The translations under genes were made by a program, and so were the position numbers. The notes below the pieces were generated by a model. It had not been told where the DNA came from. It saw only the letters and a program-made list of their open reading frames with translations, and did not search any database. Below are positions 23,396 through 31,239 of a stretch of 49,306 nucleotides of DNA, in pieces (position 1 is the first letter of the stretch; each line of letters begins with the position of its first letter). The stretch is from Nonomuraea cypriaca (GTDB taxonomy: Bacteria; Actinomycetota; Actinomycetes; Streptosporangiales; Streptosporangiaceae): positions 1-49,306 of the forward strand of contig NZ_JADOGI010000061.1 in assembly GCF_015645445.1 (NCBI RefSeq), read 5' to 3'.

Positions 23396-24739
23396 CTTGG
23401 TCCAGCTCTCCAGCCCGCTCGCGTCGATCGGCAGGGCATCGGACAGCACCTCCGCGCCGTCCGTGGTCACCAGGAGGTCGTCCTCGATCCGTACGCCGAC
23501 CCCGCGCAGCTCAGGCGGCACCGTGCGGTCGTGGGCGTGGAAGTAGAGCCCGGGCTCGACCGTCAGCACCATCCCCGGCGCCATCTCCGCGCCGTGGTAG
23601 GCCGCCACGCTGGACCTGGCGCAGTCGTGCACGTCCAGCCCCAGGTGGTGGCCGACGCCGCAGATCAGGTAGCGGCGGTGGTGCTGGCCGCGTTCGGACA
23701 GGGCCTCGTCCACCGACACCGGCAGCAGCCCCCAGTCGTCCAGGCCGTGCGCGATGACCTCCATGGCCGCGTGGTGGAAGTCGGTGAACCTGCGGCCCGG
23801 CGCCACCTGCGCCATCGCCTTCCTGTGCGCCCGCTCCACCAGGTCGTGCACCTGCCGCTGCGCGGGTGAGAACGCGCCGGAGACGGGGAAGGTGCGGGTG
23901 ACGTCGGCGGTGTAGTGGCTGCGCACCTCCACGCCCATGTCGAGCAGCAGCAGGTCGCCGTGGCGTACGGGGCCGTCGCAGCGCACCCAGTGCAGGGTGG
24001 GCGCGTGCGGGCCGCTGCCCACGATGGAGCCGTAGCCGGGGCCGTTGCCGTGGGTCCTGGCGTACCGGTCGAACGTGCCCTGCAGCCAGCGCTCGCCCCC
24101 GCCCGCGACCGCCGCGGGAATCTCGGCGAGCACCGCCGCGAAGCCCTCGACCGTACGGTCCACGGCCTCGCGCAGCCGGCCCACCTCCCACTCGTCCTTG
24201 ATCATGCGCAGCTCGGCCAGCACCCGGCCGAGCTCCTCCGACGGCTGCTCCCAGCCGGGCCCGCCGAGCAGGGCGTCGCCGGGCGGCCCGGCGAACTCCG
24301 GCAGCGGCAGGACCGTGACGCCGAGCGCGGCCGACCACTCGGCGAGCGTGGGGGAGGGGCCCACCCACAACTCGCCGTGGACCGCGTCGCTGAAGAAGCC
24401 CACGTCGCCGGGGCGGGCCGGGGGCGGCAGATACAGGGTGGCGTCGCCGTCCACGACCGTCACCACGGCGTTCTCCGTGGCGCAGCCGGTCAGCCAGTAG
24501 AAGTCGCTGTCGACGCGGAAGTCGTAGTCGGTGTCGTTGCTGCGTACCGGCGCGCGGCCGGCCGCGACGACGACCGTCCGGCCGGGGAGGGCGGCGGCGA
24601 GCGCGGCCCGGTGCCCGGCGGCGGCCTCGGCGGCGCCCGGCACCACATCGGAGGTGCGGGCGGGGGAATCCCAGCCCTGGGCGATGTATTCGGTGAACGC
24701 GGGGATCTCCGACAGTTTGGGCAGTCTGCCGTCACTCAC
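23384..24739 (-). CDS. pepP: Xaa-Pro aminopeptidase (M24B, aminopeptidase P type)
   Basis: A 451-residue pita-bread metallopeptidase: an N-terminal creatinase-like domain (residues 1-170; DYDFRVDSDFYWLTG) and a catalytic domain with the five metal ligands in LLLDMGVEVRSHYTADVTRTF (two Asp), GVGHHLGLDVHD (His), LTVEPGLYF (Glu) and GVRIEDDLLV (Glu). It removes an N-terminal residue preceding proline. The GTG at 24739, after GAGGAGG, overlaps the stop of the upstream peptidase gene by eight bases. It is the last of eight coupled genes that start with GH127 at 33129. The upstream in-frame ATG would overlap that gene by 62 bases and is not favoured. Confidence 0.95.
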   Translation of the reverse strand: MSDGRLPKLSEIPAFTEYIAQGWDSPARTSDVVPGAAEAAAGHRAALAAALPGRTVVVAAGRAPVRSNDTDYDFRVDSDFYWLTGCATENAVVTVVDGDATLYLPPPARPGDVGFFSDAVHGELWVGPSPTLAEWSAALGVTVLPLPEFAGPPGDALLGGPGWEQPSEELGRVLAELRMIKDEWEVGRLREAVDRTVEGFAAVLAEIPAAVAGGGERWLQGTFDRYARTHGNGPGYGSIVGSGPHAPTLHWVRCDGPVRHGDLLLLDMGVEVRSHYTADVTRTFPVSGAFSPAQRQVHDLVERAHRKAMAQVAPGRRFTDFHHAAMEVIAHGLDDWGLLPVSVDEALSERGQHHRRYLICGVGHHLGLDVHDCARSSVAAYHGAEMAPGMVLTVEPGLYFHAHDRTVPPELRGVGVRIEDDLLVTTDGAEVLSDALPIDASGLESWTKERT

Positions 24740-26006
24740 CGGTGATTCCTCCTCCTGTGTCGCGGACGAGCCCGGTGAGCCTGGCGAAGACACGTTCCTC
24801 GCCGATGCCGTCGTGCTCGTACTCGTTGGTTACCCACGCCTGCGTGTTGCCGACTCGGGCGGCGGTGTCCAGTTGCAGGCCGGAGTCTACGTACATGTCG
24901 TCGAAGTACACGGCGGCGGCCACCGGCACCTCGTTGGCCGCGAGGCGGTCCAGGTCGTACAGCGGCGGCCAGTCGGCCCGTTCGGCGAGCAGGTCCACGG
25001 CGGCGCGGAAGGGGCGCAGCGCGCGGATCTCCTCGAACATCCACGGATAGATCATCTCGCCGGTGAACAGCAGCGGCCTGGCGTCCTCGGCGAAGGCCGG
25101 GTGCCTGGCCTGCTCGCGCTGCGCCGCCCACGCGGTCGCGCCGGGGCCTGAGCCGTAGATGCTCTCCTGCAGCGCCGCGAACAGCGGGTTGTCGGCGTAG
25201 GAGGAGCGGGCCAGCACCTGGTGCAGGAACGTCTCCGGCAGGCCCTCGGCCTCGTCGAGGAGCCAGTGCATGCGCTCGTAACCCGGCTTCATGCCGAAGT
25301 CGATGCCGAGCGACTGCAGTCTGCGCACAGTGAGAATGTCCCCGTCGGGCAGGAGCACGTCACCTGCCGCCAGCCGGTCGGCGAGCCTGGCCGCCGTCTC
25401 GGCGTGGTGTGGGTAGCGGCGGTAGAACTCGGCGTTCTTGGCCGCCACTCGCGGATACGTGCGCCGGTAGACCTCCCCGGCGTCCGGCTCCAGCGCCGGC
25501 AGGCCGCCCGCCACGTAACAGGCGCTCAAGCCCTCGGGCGCCCGCGACAGGTACGTCAGCGTGAGGAACCCGCCGTAGCTCTGCCCGAGCGTCGACCAGC
25601 GCCCGCCGCCGAAGACCGTCCTGCGCAGGTGCTCGGCGTCGGCCACGATCGAGTCCGCGCGGAAGCGCGCCAGGTAGCCGGCGCCCTCCTCCGGCCCGAG
25701 CGCCGCCATCACCCGCCCGTCGATCCGCGAGCTGCGGCCCGTGCCCCGCTGGTCCAGCAGGATCACCCGGTACGCCGCCAGCGCCGCCCCCAGCCAGCCC
25801 GACGTGCCCACGGGACGCGGTCCCTTGCCGCCGGGCCCGCCCTGCAGGTAGAGCAGGCACGGCAGGTCCTCCCGGTCGCGGGCCGGATCCACCAGCTCAC
25901 GGGCGAACACCGTGATCGTGACCGCCGGATCCGACCAGTCGAGCGGTACCCTCTCGACGTGGTCCCGCACCCGCATGCCGGGAATGGTGTAACTCGCGGT
26001 GATCAA
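24732..26006 (-). CDS. Alpha/beta hydrolase, prolyl-aminopeptidase-like (S33)
   Basis: A 424-residue S33-type hydrolase with the oxyanion motif LQGGPGGKGPRP, the LLDQRGTGRSS strand typical of proline iminopeptidases, and the nucleophile elbow GQSYGGFLTLTYLS. The catalytic histidine is probably in EYEHDGIG near the end. Such enzymes release N-terminal proline from peptides, although some members have other substrates, so the specificity is inferred. TTG 26006 is chosen because it overlaps the stop of the preceding ATPase gene (TTGA) and follows GGGAGAG. It sits between the Opp ATPases and the Xaa-Pro aminopeptidase, which supports a role in degrading imported peptides. Confidence 0.9.
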   Translation of the reverse strand: MITASYTIPGMRVRDHVERVPLDWSDPAVTITVFARELVDPARDREDLPCLLYLQGGPGGKGPRPVGTSGWLGAALAAYRVILLDQRGTGRSSRIDGRVMAALGPEEGAGYLARFRADSIVADAEHLRRTVFGGGRWSTLGQSYGGFLTLTYLSRAPEGLSACYVAGGLPALEPDAGEVYRRTYPRVAAKNAEFYRRYPHHAETAARLADRLAAGDVLLPDGDILTVRRLQSLGIDFGMKPGYERMHWLLDEAEGLPETFLHQVLARSSYADNPLFAALQESIYGSGPGATAWAAQREQARHPAFAEDARPLLFTGEMIYPWMFEEIRALRPFRAAVDLLAERADWPPLYDLDRLAANEVPVAAAVYFDDMYVDSGLQLDTAARVGNTQAWVTNEYEHDGIGEERVFARLTGLVRDTGGGITGE

Positions 26007-26815
26007 GATCTCTCCCTTCTGCGGCGGTCCCACTCGGGGTTGATGCGGGGGATGGCCGCCAGCAGCGTGCGCGTGTACTCGTCCCTGGGCTCGCCGAACA
26101 CCTGCGCGGTGGAGCCGACCTCGACGATCCGCCCCTCGCTCATGACCGCGACCCGCTGCGCGATCTGCCGTACGACGGCCAGGTCGTGCGCGATGAACAC
26201 GTAGCTGAACCCGCTCTCGCGCTGCAACCGCCGCAGCAGCTCGATCACCTGAGCCTGCACGGACACGTCCAGCGCCGAGACGGCCTCGTCGCAGATCACC
26301 AGCTTGGGGTTGACGGCCAGCGCGCGGGCGATCCCGATGCGCTGCGCCTGCCCGCCGGAGAACTGCGCCGGGTAGCGCAGCGAGTGGTCCGGGTTCAGCC
26401 CGACCCGTTCCATCAGCTCCTTGGCGTGCGCGCGGCGGCTGCCGTGGGGCGCGATGCCCTGGTAGACCAGCGGCGCCATGAGGATGCGCTCGACGGTGTG
26501 CCGGGGGTTGAGCGAGGAGAACGGGTCCTGGAAGACGACCTGCACGTTGGCGCGGAAACGGGCCAGCGCCGCCCCCTTGGCGTGGGTGACGTCCTCGCCG
26601 TCGAACTCCAGCGTGCCCTCACTCGGGTCCATCAGCTTGGCCACCATGCGGGCGGTCGTCGACTTGCCGGAGCCCGACTCGCCGACCACGGCCAGGGTCT
26701 CGCCTAGCCGTACGTCGAAGCTCACCCGGTCAACCGCGGTGAACTCGGCCCGGGCGCCCATCGGGCCGCGGGAGACGAAGCGTTTGGTCAGGTCCTTGGC
26801 GCGCAGCAGGGTCAC
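26003..26815 (-). CDS. oppF: Oligopeptide ABC importer ATPase (OppF/DppF type)
   Basis: A 270-residue ATPase: GESGSGKST (Walker A), VVFQDPFSSLNPR (Q-loop, with the SLNPR typical of oligopeptide/nickel importers), FSGGQAQRIGIARAL (signature), LVICDEAVSALDVS (Walker B and D-loop), and IAHD (switch His). The C-terminus has the Opp-type GEPRDEYTRTLLAAIPRINPEW extension. With OppD it powers peptide uptake from the cytoplasmic side. The GTG start overlaps the oppD stop (GTGA), and its own stop overlaps the next start. Confidence 0.95.
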   Translation of the reverse strand: MTLLRAKDLTKRFVSRGPMGARAEFTAVDRVSFDVRLGETLAVVGESGSGKSTTARMVAKLMDPSEGTLEFDGEDVTHAKGAALARFRANVQVVFQDPFSSLNPRHTVERILMAPLVYQGIAPHGSRRAHAKELMERVGLNPDHSLRYPAQFSGGQAQRIGIARALAVNPKLVICDEAVSALDVSVQAQVIELLRRLQRESGFSYVFIAHDLAVVRQIAQRVAVMSEGRIVEVGSTAQVFGEPRDEYTRTLLAAIPRINPEWDRRRRERS

Positions 26816-27612
26816 GTGGTCACCTCATCGTCGATGCGCGGGATGCTCTCCAGCAGCATCCGGGTGTAGTCGTGGCGTGGTTCGGCGAAGACCTGCTCGG
26901 CGGTGCCGTACTCGACCGGCTCGCCGGCGCGCATGACCAGCACGCGGGTGGCGATCGAGCTGATCACGGCCAGGTCGTGCGTGATGAAGATCATCCCGGT
27001 GCCGGTCTGCTGCCGCAGGTCGGCCAGCAGTCGCAGGATCTGCGCCTGCACGGTCACGTCCAGCGCCGTGGTCGGCTCGTCGGCGATGAGCAGCGCGGGC
27101 GAGCACACCAGCGCCATCGCGATCATGATGCGCTGCCGCTGACCGCCGGAGAACTGGTGCGGGTAGTGGTCCACCCGCCGCCCGGCGTCCGGCAGGCCGA
27201 CCTGCTCCAGGGCCTTGATCGCGACCTCCCGCGCCGCCCTGCGCGAGCGGCCCCGGTGCGCGCGATAGACCTCGTCGATCTGCAGGCCGACCGTGTAGTA
27301 CGGGTTCAGCGACGACAGCGGATCCTGGAAGACCATCGACATCTGGTCGCCGCGCAGCCGGCGCAGGTCCCGGTCGGCGGCCCCGAGCAGCTCGACCCCG
27401 TCCAGCCGGACGCTGCCGCCGGTCGTGGCGCCCCTGGGCAGCAGCCCCATGATCGCCAGGCTGGTCATCGACTTGCCGGAGCCCGACTCGCCGACGATCC
27501 CCACGGTCTCGTCCCGCCCGACGGTGAAGGAGACGCCCTTGACCACGTCCACCGGGCCGCGCGTGGTGGGGAAGGTGACGGTGAGGTCCTCAACGACCAG
27601 CAGCTCGCTCAT
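26812..27612 (-). CDS. oppD: Oligopeptide ABC importer ATPase (OppD/DppD type)
   Basis: A 266-residue ATPase starting MSELLVVEDLTVTFPTTRGP. It has GESGSGKSM (Walker A with Met after Lys-Ser), MVFQDPLSSLNPYYTVG, FSGGQRQRIMIAMAL, LLIADEPTTALDVT and FITHD. The C-terminal extension YTRMLLESIPRIDDE is that of the Opp/Dpp family. It heterodimerises with the OppF encoded next. ATG 27612 overlaps the stop of the permease gene (ATGA). Confidence 0.95.
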   Translation of the reverse strand: MSELLVVEDLTVTFPTTRGPVDVVKGVSFTVGRDETVGIVGESGSGKSMTSLAIMGLLPRGATTGGSVRLDGVELLGAADRDLRRLRGDQMSMVFQDPLSSLNPYYTVGLQIDEVYRAHRGRSRRAAREVAIKALEQVGLPDAGRRVDHYPHQFSGGQRQRIMIAMALVCSPALLIADEPTTALDVTVQAQILRLLADLRQQTGTGMIFITHDLAVISSIATRVLVMRAGEPVEYGTAEQVFAEPRHDYTRMLLESIPRIDDEVTT

Positions 27613-28607
27613 CTCGCCGTGATCCTCACTCTCGGGTCCAGCATCCTGTAGACGAGGTCCACCACCAGGTTCCCGGCCACCACGAAGAACGCCGCCAGCA
27701 ACGTCACCGCCATGATCACCGGCTGGTCGTTCTTGGCGATCGAGTCGGCGGCCATCTTGCCGACCCCGTTCAGCCCGAACACCTTCTCGGTGATCAGCGC
27801 GCCGCCCAGCAGCGCGGCGAAGTCCATGCCGAAGATCGTGGTGATCGGCGTGAGCGCCGGCCGCAACGCGTGCCTGCGCATCGTCAGCACCGGGCTCAGC
27901 CCCTTGGACCTGGCGGTGCGCATGAAGTTCTCGGCCAGCGTGTCGATCACGTTCGCCCTGGTGAGCCGGGCGTACAGGCAGGCGTAGCCGGTGGCCAGCA
28001 CGATCCACGGCATGAGGTACGACTGGAACCACACCACCGGGTCGTCGGCGAACGCCACGGCCTGCGGGAACGGCAGCACCTGGAGCTGCACGACCAGCAC
28101 GTACTGCAGGGCCAGCGCCAGCACGTAGTTGGGGATGCTGGAGCCGCCGAGCGCCAGCCCCATCGCGGTGCGGTCCCACCAGGTGCCCTCCCTGACCGCG
28201 CTGTGCAGCCCGGCGACGACGCCGAAGACCAGCCACAACACGGCCGCGCCGATCGCCACGGTGGCGCTGACCGGCAGCCGCTCCACCACCATGTCCCACA
28301 CGGACTGGTTGGTCTGGAAGCTGTAGCCCAGGCACGGGGCCGCGCAGTGCACCAGGTTCGCGCCCTCGCCGTAGTCGCGGCCGGCGAAGATCCCGCCGAG
28401 GAAGCCGAAGAACTGCGTCAGGAACGGCTGGTCCAGGCCCAGTACGCCGCGGATCTGGTCTATGCGGTCGGGCGTGCACGTCTTGCCGCAGATCAGCAGC
28501 GCCGGGTCCGGCGACAGCGTGAAGAAGATGATGAACGTGAACAGGCAGACCAGGAAGAGGATCAGTACCACGCCGGCCAGGCGCCCGGCCAGGTAACGCG
28601 CCATCAT
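27609..28607 (-). CDS. oppB: Oligopeptide ABC importer permease (OppB/DppB type)
   Basis: A 332-residue permease with six transmembrane helices. It has the N-terminal ARYLAGRLAGVVLILFLVCLFTFIIFF of DppB-type proteins and the ARLTRANVIDTLAENFMRTARSKG loop, which contains the EAA contact motif for the ATPase. An extracellular insert holds CGKTC and CAAPC cysteine pairs, which is unusual and might form disulfides. Tandem ATG codons start the frame, and the first overlaps the oppC stop. In this operon oppC precedes oppB, the reverse of the common order. Confidence 0.93.
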   Translation of the reverse strand: MMARYLAGRLAGVVLILFLVCLFTFIIFFTLSPDPALLICGKTCTPDRIDQIRGVLGLDQPFLTQFFGFLGGIFAGRDYGEGANLVHCAAPCLGYSFQTNQSVWDMVVERLPVSATVAIGAAVLWLVFGVVAGLHSAVREGTWWDRTAMGLALGGSSIPNYVLALALQYVLVVQLQVLPFPQAVAFADDPVVWFQSYLMPWIVLATGYACLYARLTRANVIDTLAENFMRTARSKGLSPVLTMRRHALRPALTPITTIFGMDFAALLGGALITEKVFGLNGVGKMAADSIAKNDQPVIMAVTLLAAFFVVAGNLVVDLVYRMLDPRVRITAR

Positions 28608-29533
28608 GAGGCGTCCCCCGCGTCGATGGCGGCCCGCAGCCGGTCGCCGAGCACGGTCAGCGACAGCACGAGGCACAGCAGGAACGCGCCGGGGATCACG
28701 AAGTACATCGGGTCCACGGCGTACCAGGAGACCGAGCTGGCGATCATCTGGCCCCATGACGGTGTCGGCGGCGCCACGCCCACGCCCAGGAACGACAGGC
28801 CCGCCTCGGTGCCGACGTATCCGGGCACGGCCAGCGTGGTCATCACGATCAGGGAGCTGCGCAGGTTCGGCAGGATCTCCTTGAACACCAGCGTCCCCGT
28901 GGACGCGCCGGACGCCCGCGCGGCCTCCACGAACTCCCGGTTGACCAGGGTCATCGTTTGCCCGCGCACCACCCGCGCCAGGTACGGCCAGCCGAAACCG
29001 GTGATCACCACGACCAGCAGCACCGACTTGTTGCCCTGCGGCAGCGAGGACAGGATCGCGATCATGAAGATGAGAGCCGGGAAGGCCATCAGGAAGTCCA
29101 TGACCCGGCAGATCACCTGGTCCACCCAGCCCTGGTAGAAGCCGGCCAGCATGCCCAGCACCACGCCCAGCAGGGTCGTCAGCGCCGTGGCGGCGGTCGC
29201 GATCAGCAGCGACACGCGGGCGCCGTACGCGATGCGGGCCAGGATGTCGCGGCCGTTCTGCGGCTCGACGCCCAGCAGGTGCTCGGCGCTGATCCCGCCC
29301 AGCGACCCGCGCGGCAGCCCGCCCAGGTCGGTGTCGATCGCGGCGCTGTCGAAGTCGTTCGGGCCGTGGCCGGTGATCGCGCTGATCAGCGGCGCGCAGA
29401 TCGCCATCAGCACGATCAGCACGAGGAACGCGGCGCTGACGACGGCGCCCTTGTCGCGTAGCAGCACGCCCGCGATCCGGCGGCCCGAGGTGACGGGCAC
29501 ACCCGCCACCTCTGTATGAGCTGCGACGGTCAT
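28604..29533 (-). CDS. oppC: Oligopeptide ABC importer permease (OppC/DppC type)
   Basis: A 309-residue permease: an N-terminal soluble stretch, the first helix (VVSAAFLVLIVLMAICAPLI), an extracellular segment ending HLLGVEPQNGRDILARIAYGARVSL (the HLLGTDxxGRDxLSR region of DppC), five more helices and the EAA loop EFVEAARASGASTGTLVFKEILPN. Its ATG directly abuts the TAA of the binding-protein gene (TAAATG), so translation is probably coupled. Confidence 0.94.
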   Translation of the reverse strand: MTVAAHTEVAGVPVTSGRRIAGVLLRDKGAVVSAAFLVLIVLMAICAPLISAITGHGPNDFDSAAIDTDLGGLPRGSLGGISAEHLLGVEPQNGRDILARIAYGARVSLLIATAATALTTLLGVVLGMLAGFYQGWVDQVICRVMDFLMAFPALIFMIAILSSLPQGNKSVLLVVVITGFGWPYLARVVRGQTMTLVNREFVEAARASGASTGTLVFKEILPNLRSSLIVMTTLAVPGYVGTEAGLSFLGVGVAPPTPSWGQMIASSVSWYAVDPMYFVIPGAFLLCLVLSLTVLGDRLRAAIDAGDAS

Positions 29534-31219
29534 TTACTTCTTCGGCTTCGCCAGACCGACGGAGACCAGGTCGATGCCGCCGGAGAACGACGCCGACAGG
29601 TACGCGCCCGCGATGTTCGAGCCGGTGATCGTGACGTGCTTCTCGTAGGTGAGCGGCACGATCGGCGCCTGCTCCATGATCTGCTTGTCCAGCGCGCCAT
29701 AGGCCGCGTTGGCCTGCTCGACCTCGGGCATGGCCGCGATCTCGTCGATGCGCGCGTTGATCGCCTTGTCGTTGATCTGCGCCAGGTTCTGGTTGCCCTT
29801 GTCGACGATCTGGCGCCCGTCGAACAGCGGCGGCAGGAACGTCGCCCCGGACGCCCAGTCCGGGCACCAGCCGGTGACGGCGGCGTCGTGCTGCTGCGCC
29901 GGAGTGCCGATCACCTCGTAGAACGTGGAGACGTCGACGTTGTTGATCTTGACGTTGATGTTCACCTGCTTGAGCGCCTCCTGGATCGCCACCGCGATCG
30001 CCTGCATCTTCGGGTCGTTACGTGCGTCGAGCGTCATGGAGAACCCGCCCGCCAGACCCGCCTCGGCCAGCAGCTTCTTGGCGGTCTCGACGTTGCGCGG
30101 GTACGGGTCGTACTCCACCCGCCCCGCGATCGTCGGCGGTTGGATCGCGGTGGCCTTGGCGGACAGTGTCGAGCCGCCCTGCGCCGCGACCACGGTGTCC
30201 TTGTCGACCGCGTAGTTGATCGCCTGGCGTACCCGGACATCGTCCAGGTTCTTCTTGGTCATGTTCAGGGACATGTACGTGGTGCAGCCGGTCAGCCCGC
30301 TCAGCGTGCGCGCCTTGAGCTGCGGCGCCTGCACCCGCGCCACGGTGGAGCTCTGGATGATGGCCATGATGGCGTCGGTGTCCGTGCCCTGCCCGGCCAG
30401 CATGCGCTCGTCGATGGTGGCCGGGTCCAGCCCGGACGTCCACTCGAAGACGTCCGGCTTGGCCGCCCGCACGGGGTCGGTCTCCGGCTTCCAGTACGGG
30501 TTGCGCACCAGCTTGAGCGAGGAGCCGCGCCGGTAACTCTCGACCTTGTACGGCCCGCTGGCGATCGGCTTGCTGTCGAACGCGGCCGCCGCGCCGGTGC
30601 CCTTCGGGAACGGGACGAAGTTCGGCAGTGTCAGCGCGCTCGGGAAGTCGGGGAACGATTTCTTCAGATGGAAGATGACCGTCTTGTCATCGGGTGTCTC
30701 GATCGTGTCGAGATCACCGGACAGGTAAGGGCCCTTGTAGTCCTTCGGCGCGTCGAGCAGCAGCTTGGCGTAGGGGGAGCCGATGCCGGCCTCCGGGTCG
30801 AACGACCGTGAGAATCCGAACTTCACCGCCTCGCTCGTGATCGGCGTGCCGTCCTCGAAGAAAACGTTGTCCTTGAGGGTGTAGGTCCAGGTCTTGTGGT
30901 CCGCGGACGGCTTGCCGGTGTCCGTGGCCAGGTCGGGCACGATCTTCGTGCTCTCCGCGCCGGGACCCGCCCCGACGGTCGTCAGGCCGCGGTAGATGAG
31001 CCGGTAGAAGTTGTTCACGCCGCCGTCCCAGCCGCGAGCCGGGTCCAGGTGGGAGAAGTCCGCGTTGGTCAGGAAGCGCAATGTGCCGCCGGTCGCGGGG
31101 GCCGCCGTCGAGGTGGCCGCCCCGCCGCCGGCGGCGGGCGCGGCGCCGCCGCCACCACACGCGGTGAGCGTCAGCGCGGCGGTCAGGGTGACGCTCGCGA
31201 GCGCCGCCGATCTCCTCAT
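29534..31219 (-). CDS. oppA: Oligopeptide-binding lipoprotein (SBP family 5)
   Basis: The 561-residue protein starts with a lipoprotein signal (MRRSAALASVTLTAALTLTACG; lipobox LTAC) and a low-complexity Gly/Ala linker. The family-5 binding domain follows, with GGTLRFLTNADFSHLDPARG, a WTYTLKDNVFFEDGTPITSEAVKFGF segment, and VRQAINYAVDKDTVV. It captures peptides outside the membrane and delivers them to OppBC. The ATG has GAAGG seven bases upstream. It lies 20 bases after the GH127 stop, showing that glycosidase and importer genes share a transcript. Confidence 0.95.
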   Translation of the reverse strand: MRRSAALASVTLTAALTLTACGGGGAAPAAGGGAATSTAAPATGGTLRFLTNADFSHLDPARGWDGGVNNFYRLIYRGLTTVGAGPGAESTKIVPDLATDTGKPSADHKTWTYTLKDNVFFEDGTPITSEAVKFGFSRSFDPEAGIGSPYAKLLLDAPKDYKGPYLSGDLDTIETPDDKTVIFHLKKSFPDFPSALTLPNFVPFPKGTGAAAAFDSKPIASGPYKVESYRRGSSLKLVRNPYWKPETDPVRAAKPDVFEWTSGLDPATIDERMLAGQGTDTDAIMAIIQSSTVARVQAPQLKARTLSGLTGCTTYMSLNMTKKNLDDVRVRQAINYAVDKDTVVAAQGGSTLSAKATAIQPPTIAGRVEYDPYPRNVETAKKLLAEAGLAGGFSMTLDARNDPKMQAIAVAIQEALKQVNINVKINNVDVSTFYEVIGTPAQQHDAAVTGWCPDWASGATFLPPLFDGRQIVDKGNQNLAQINDKAINARIDEIAAMPEVEQANAAYGALDKQIMEQAPIVPLTYEKHVTITGSNIAGAYLSASFSGGIDLVSVGLAKPKK

Positions 31220-31239
31220 GTCGCCTTCTTTCCGTTGGT

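Noticed and set aside
27609..29867. Long minus-strand frame that would fuse a protein to OppB
   Set aside because: The upstream part is a shadow of oppC; OppB begins at its own ATG pair.
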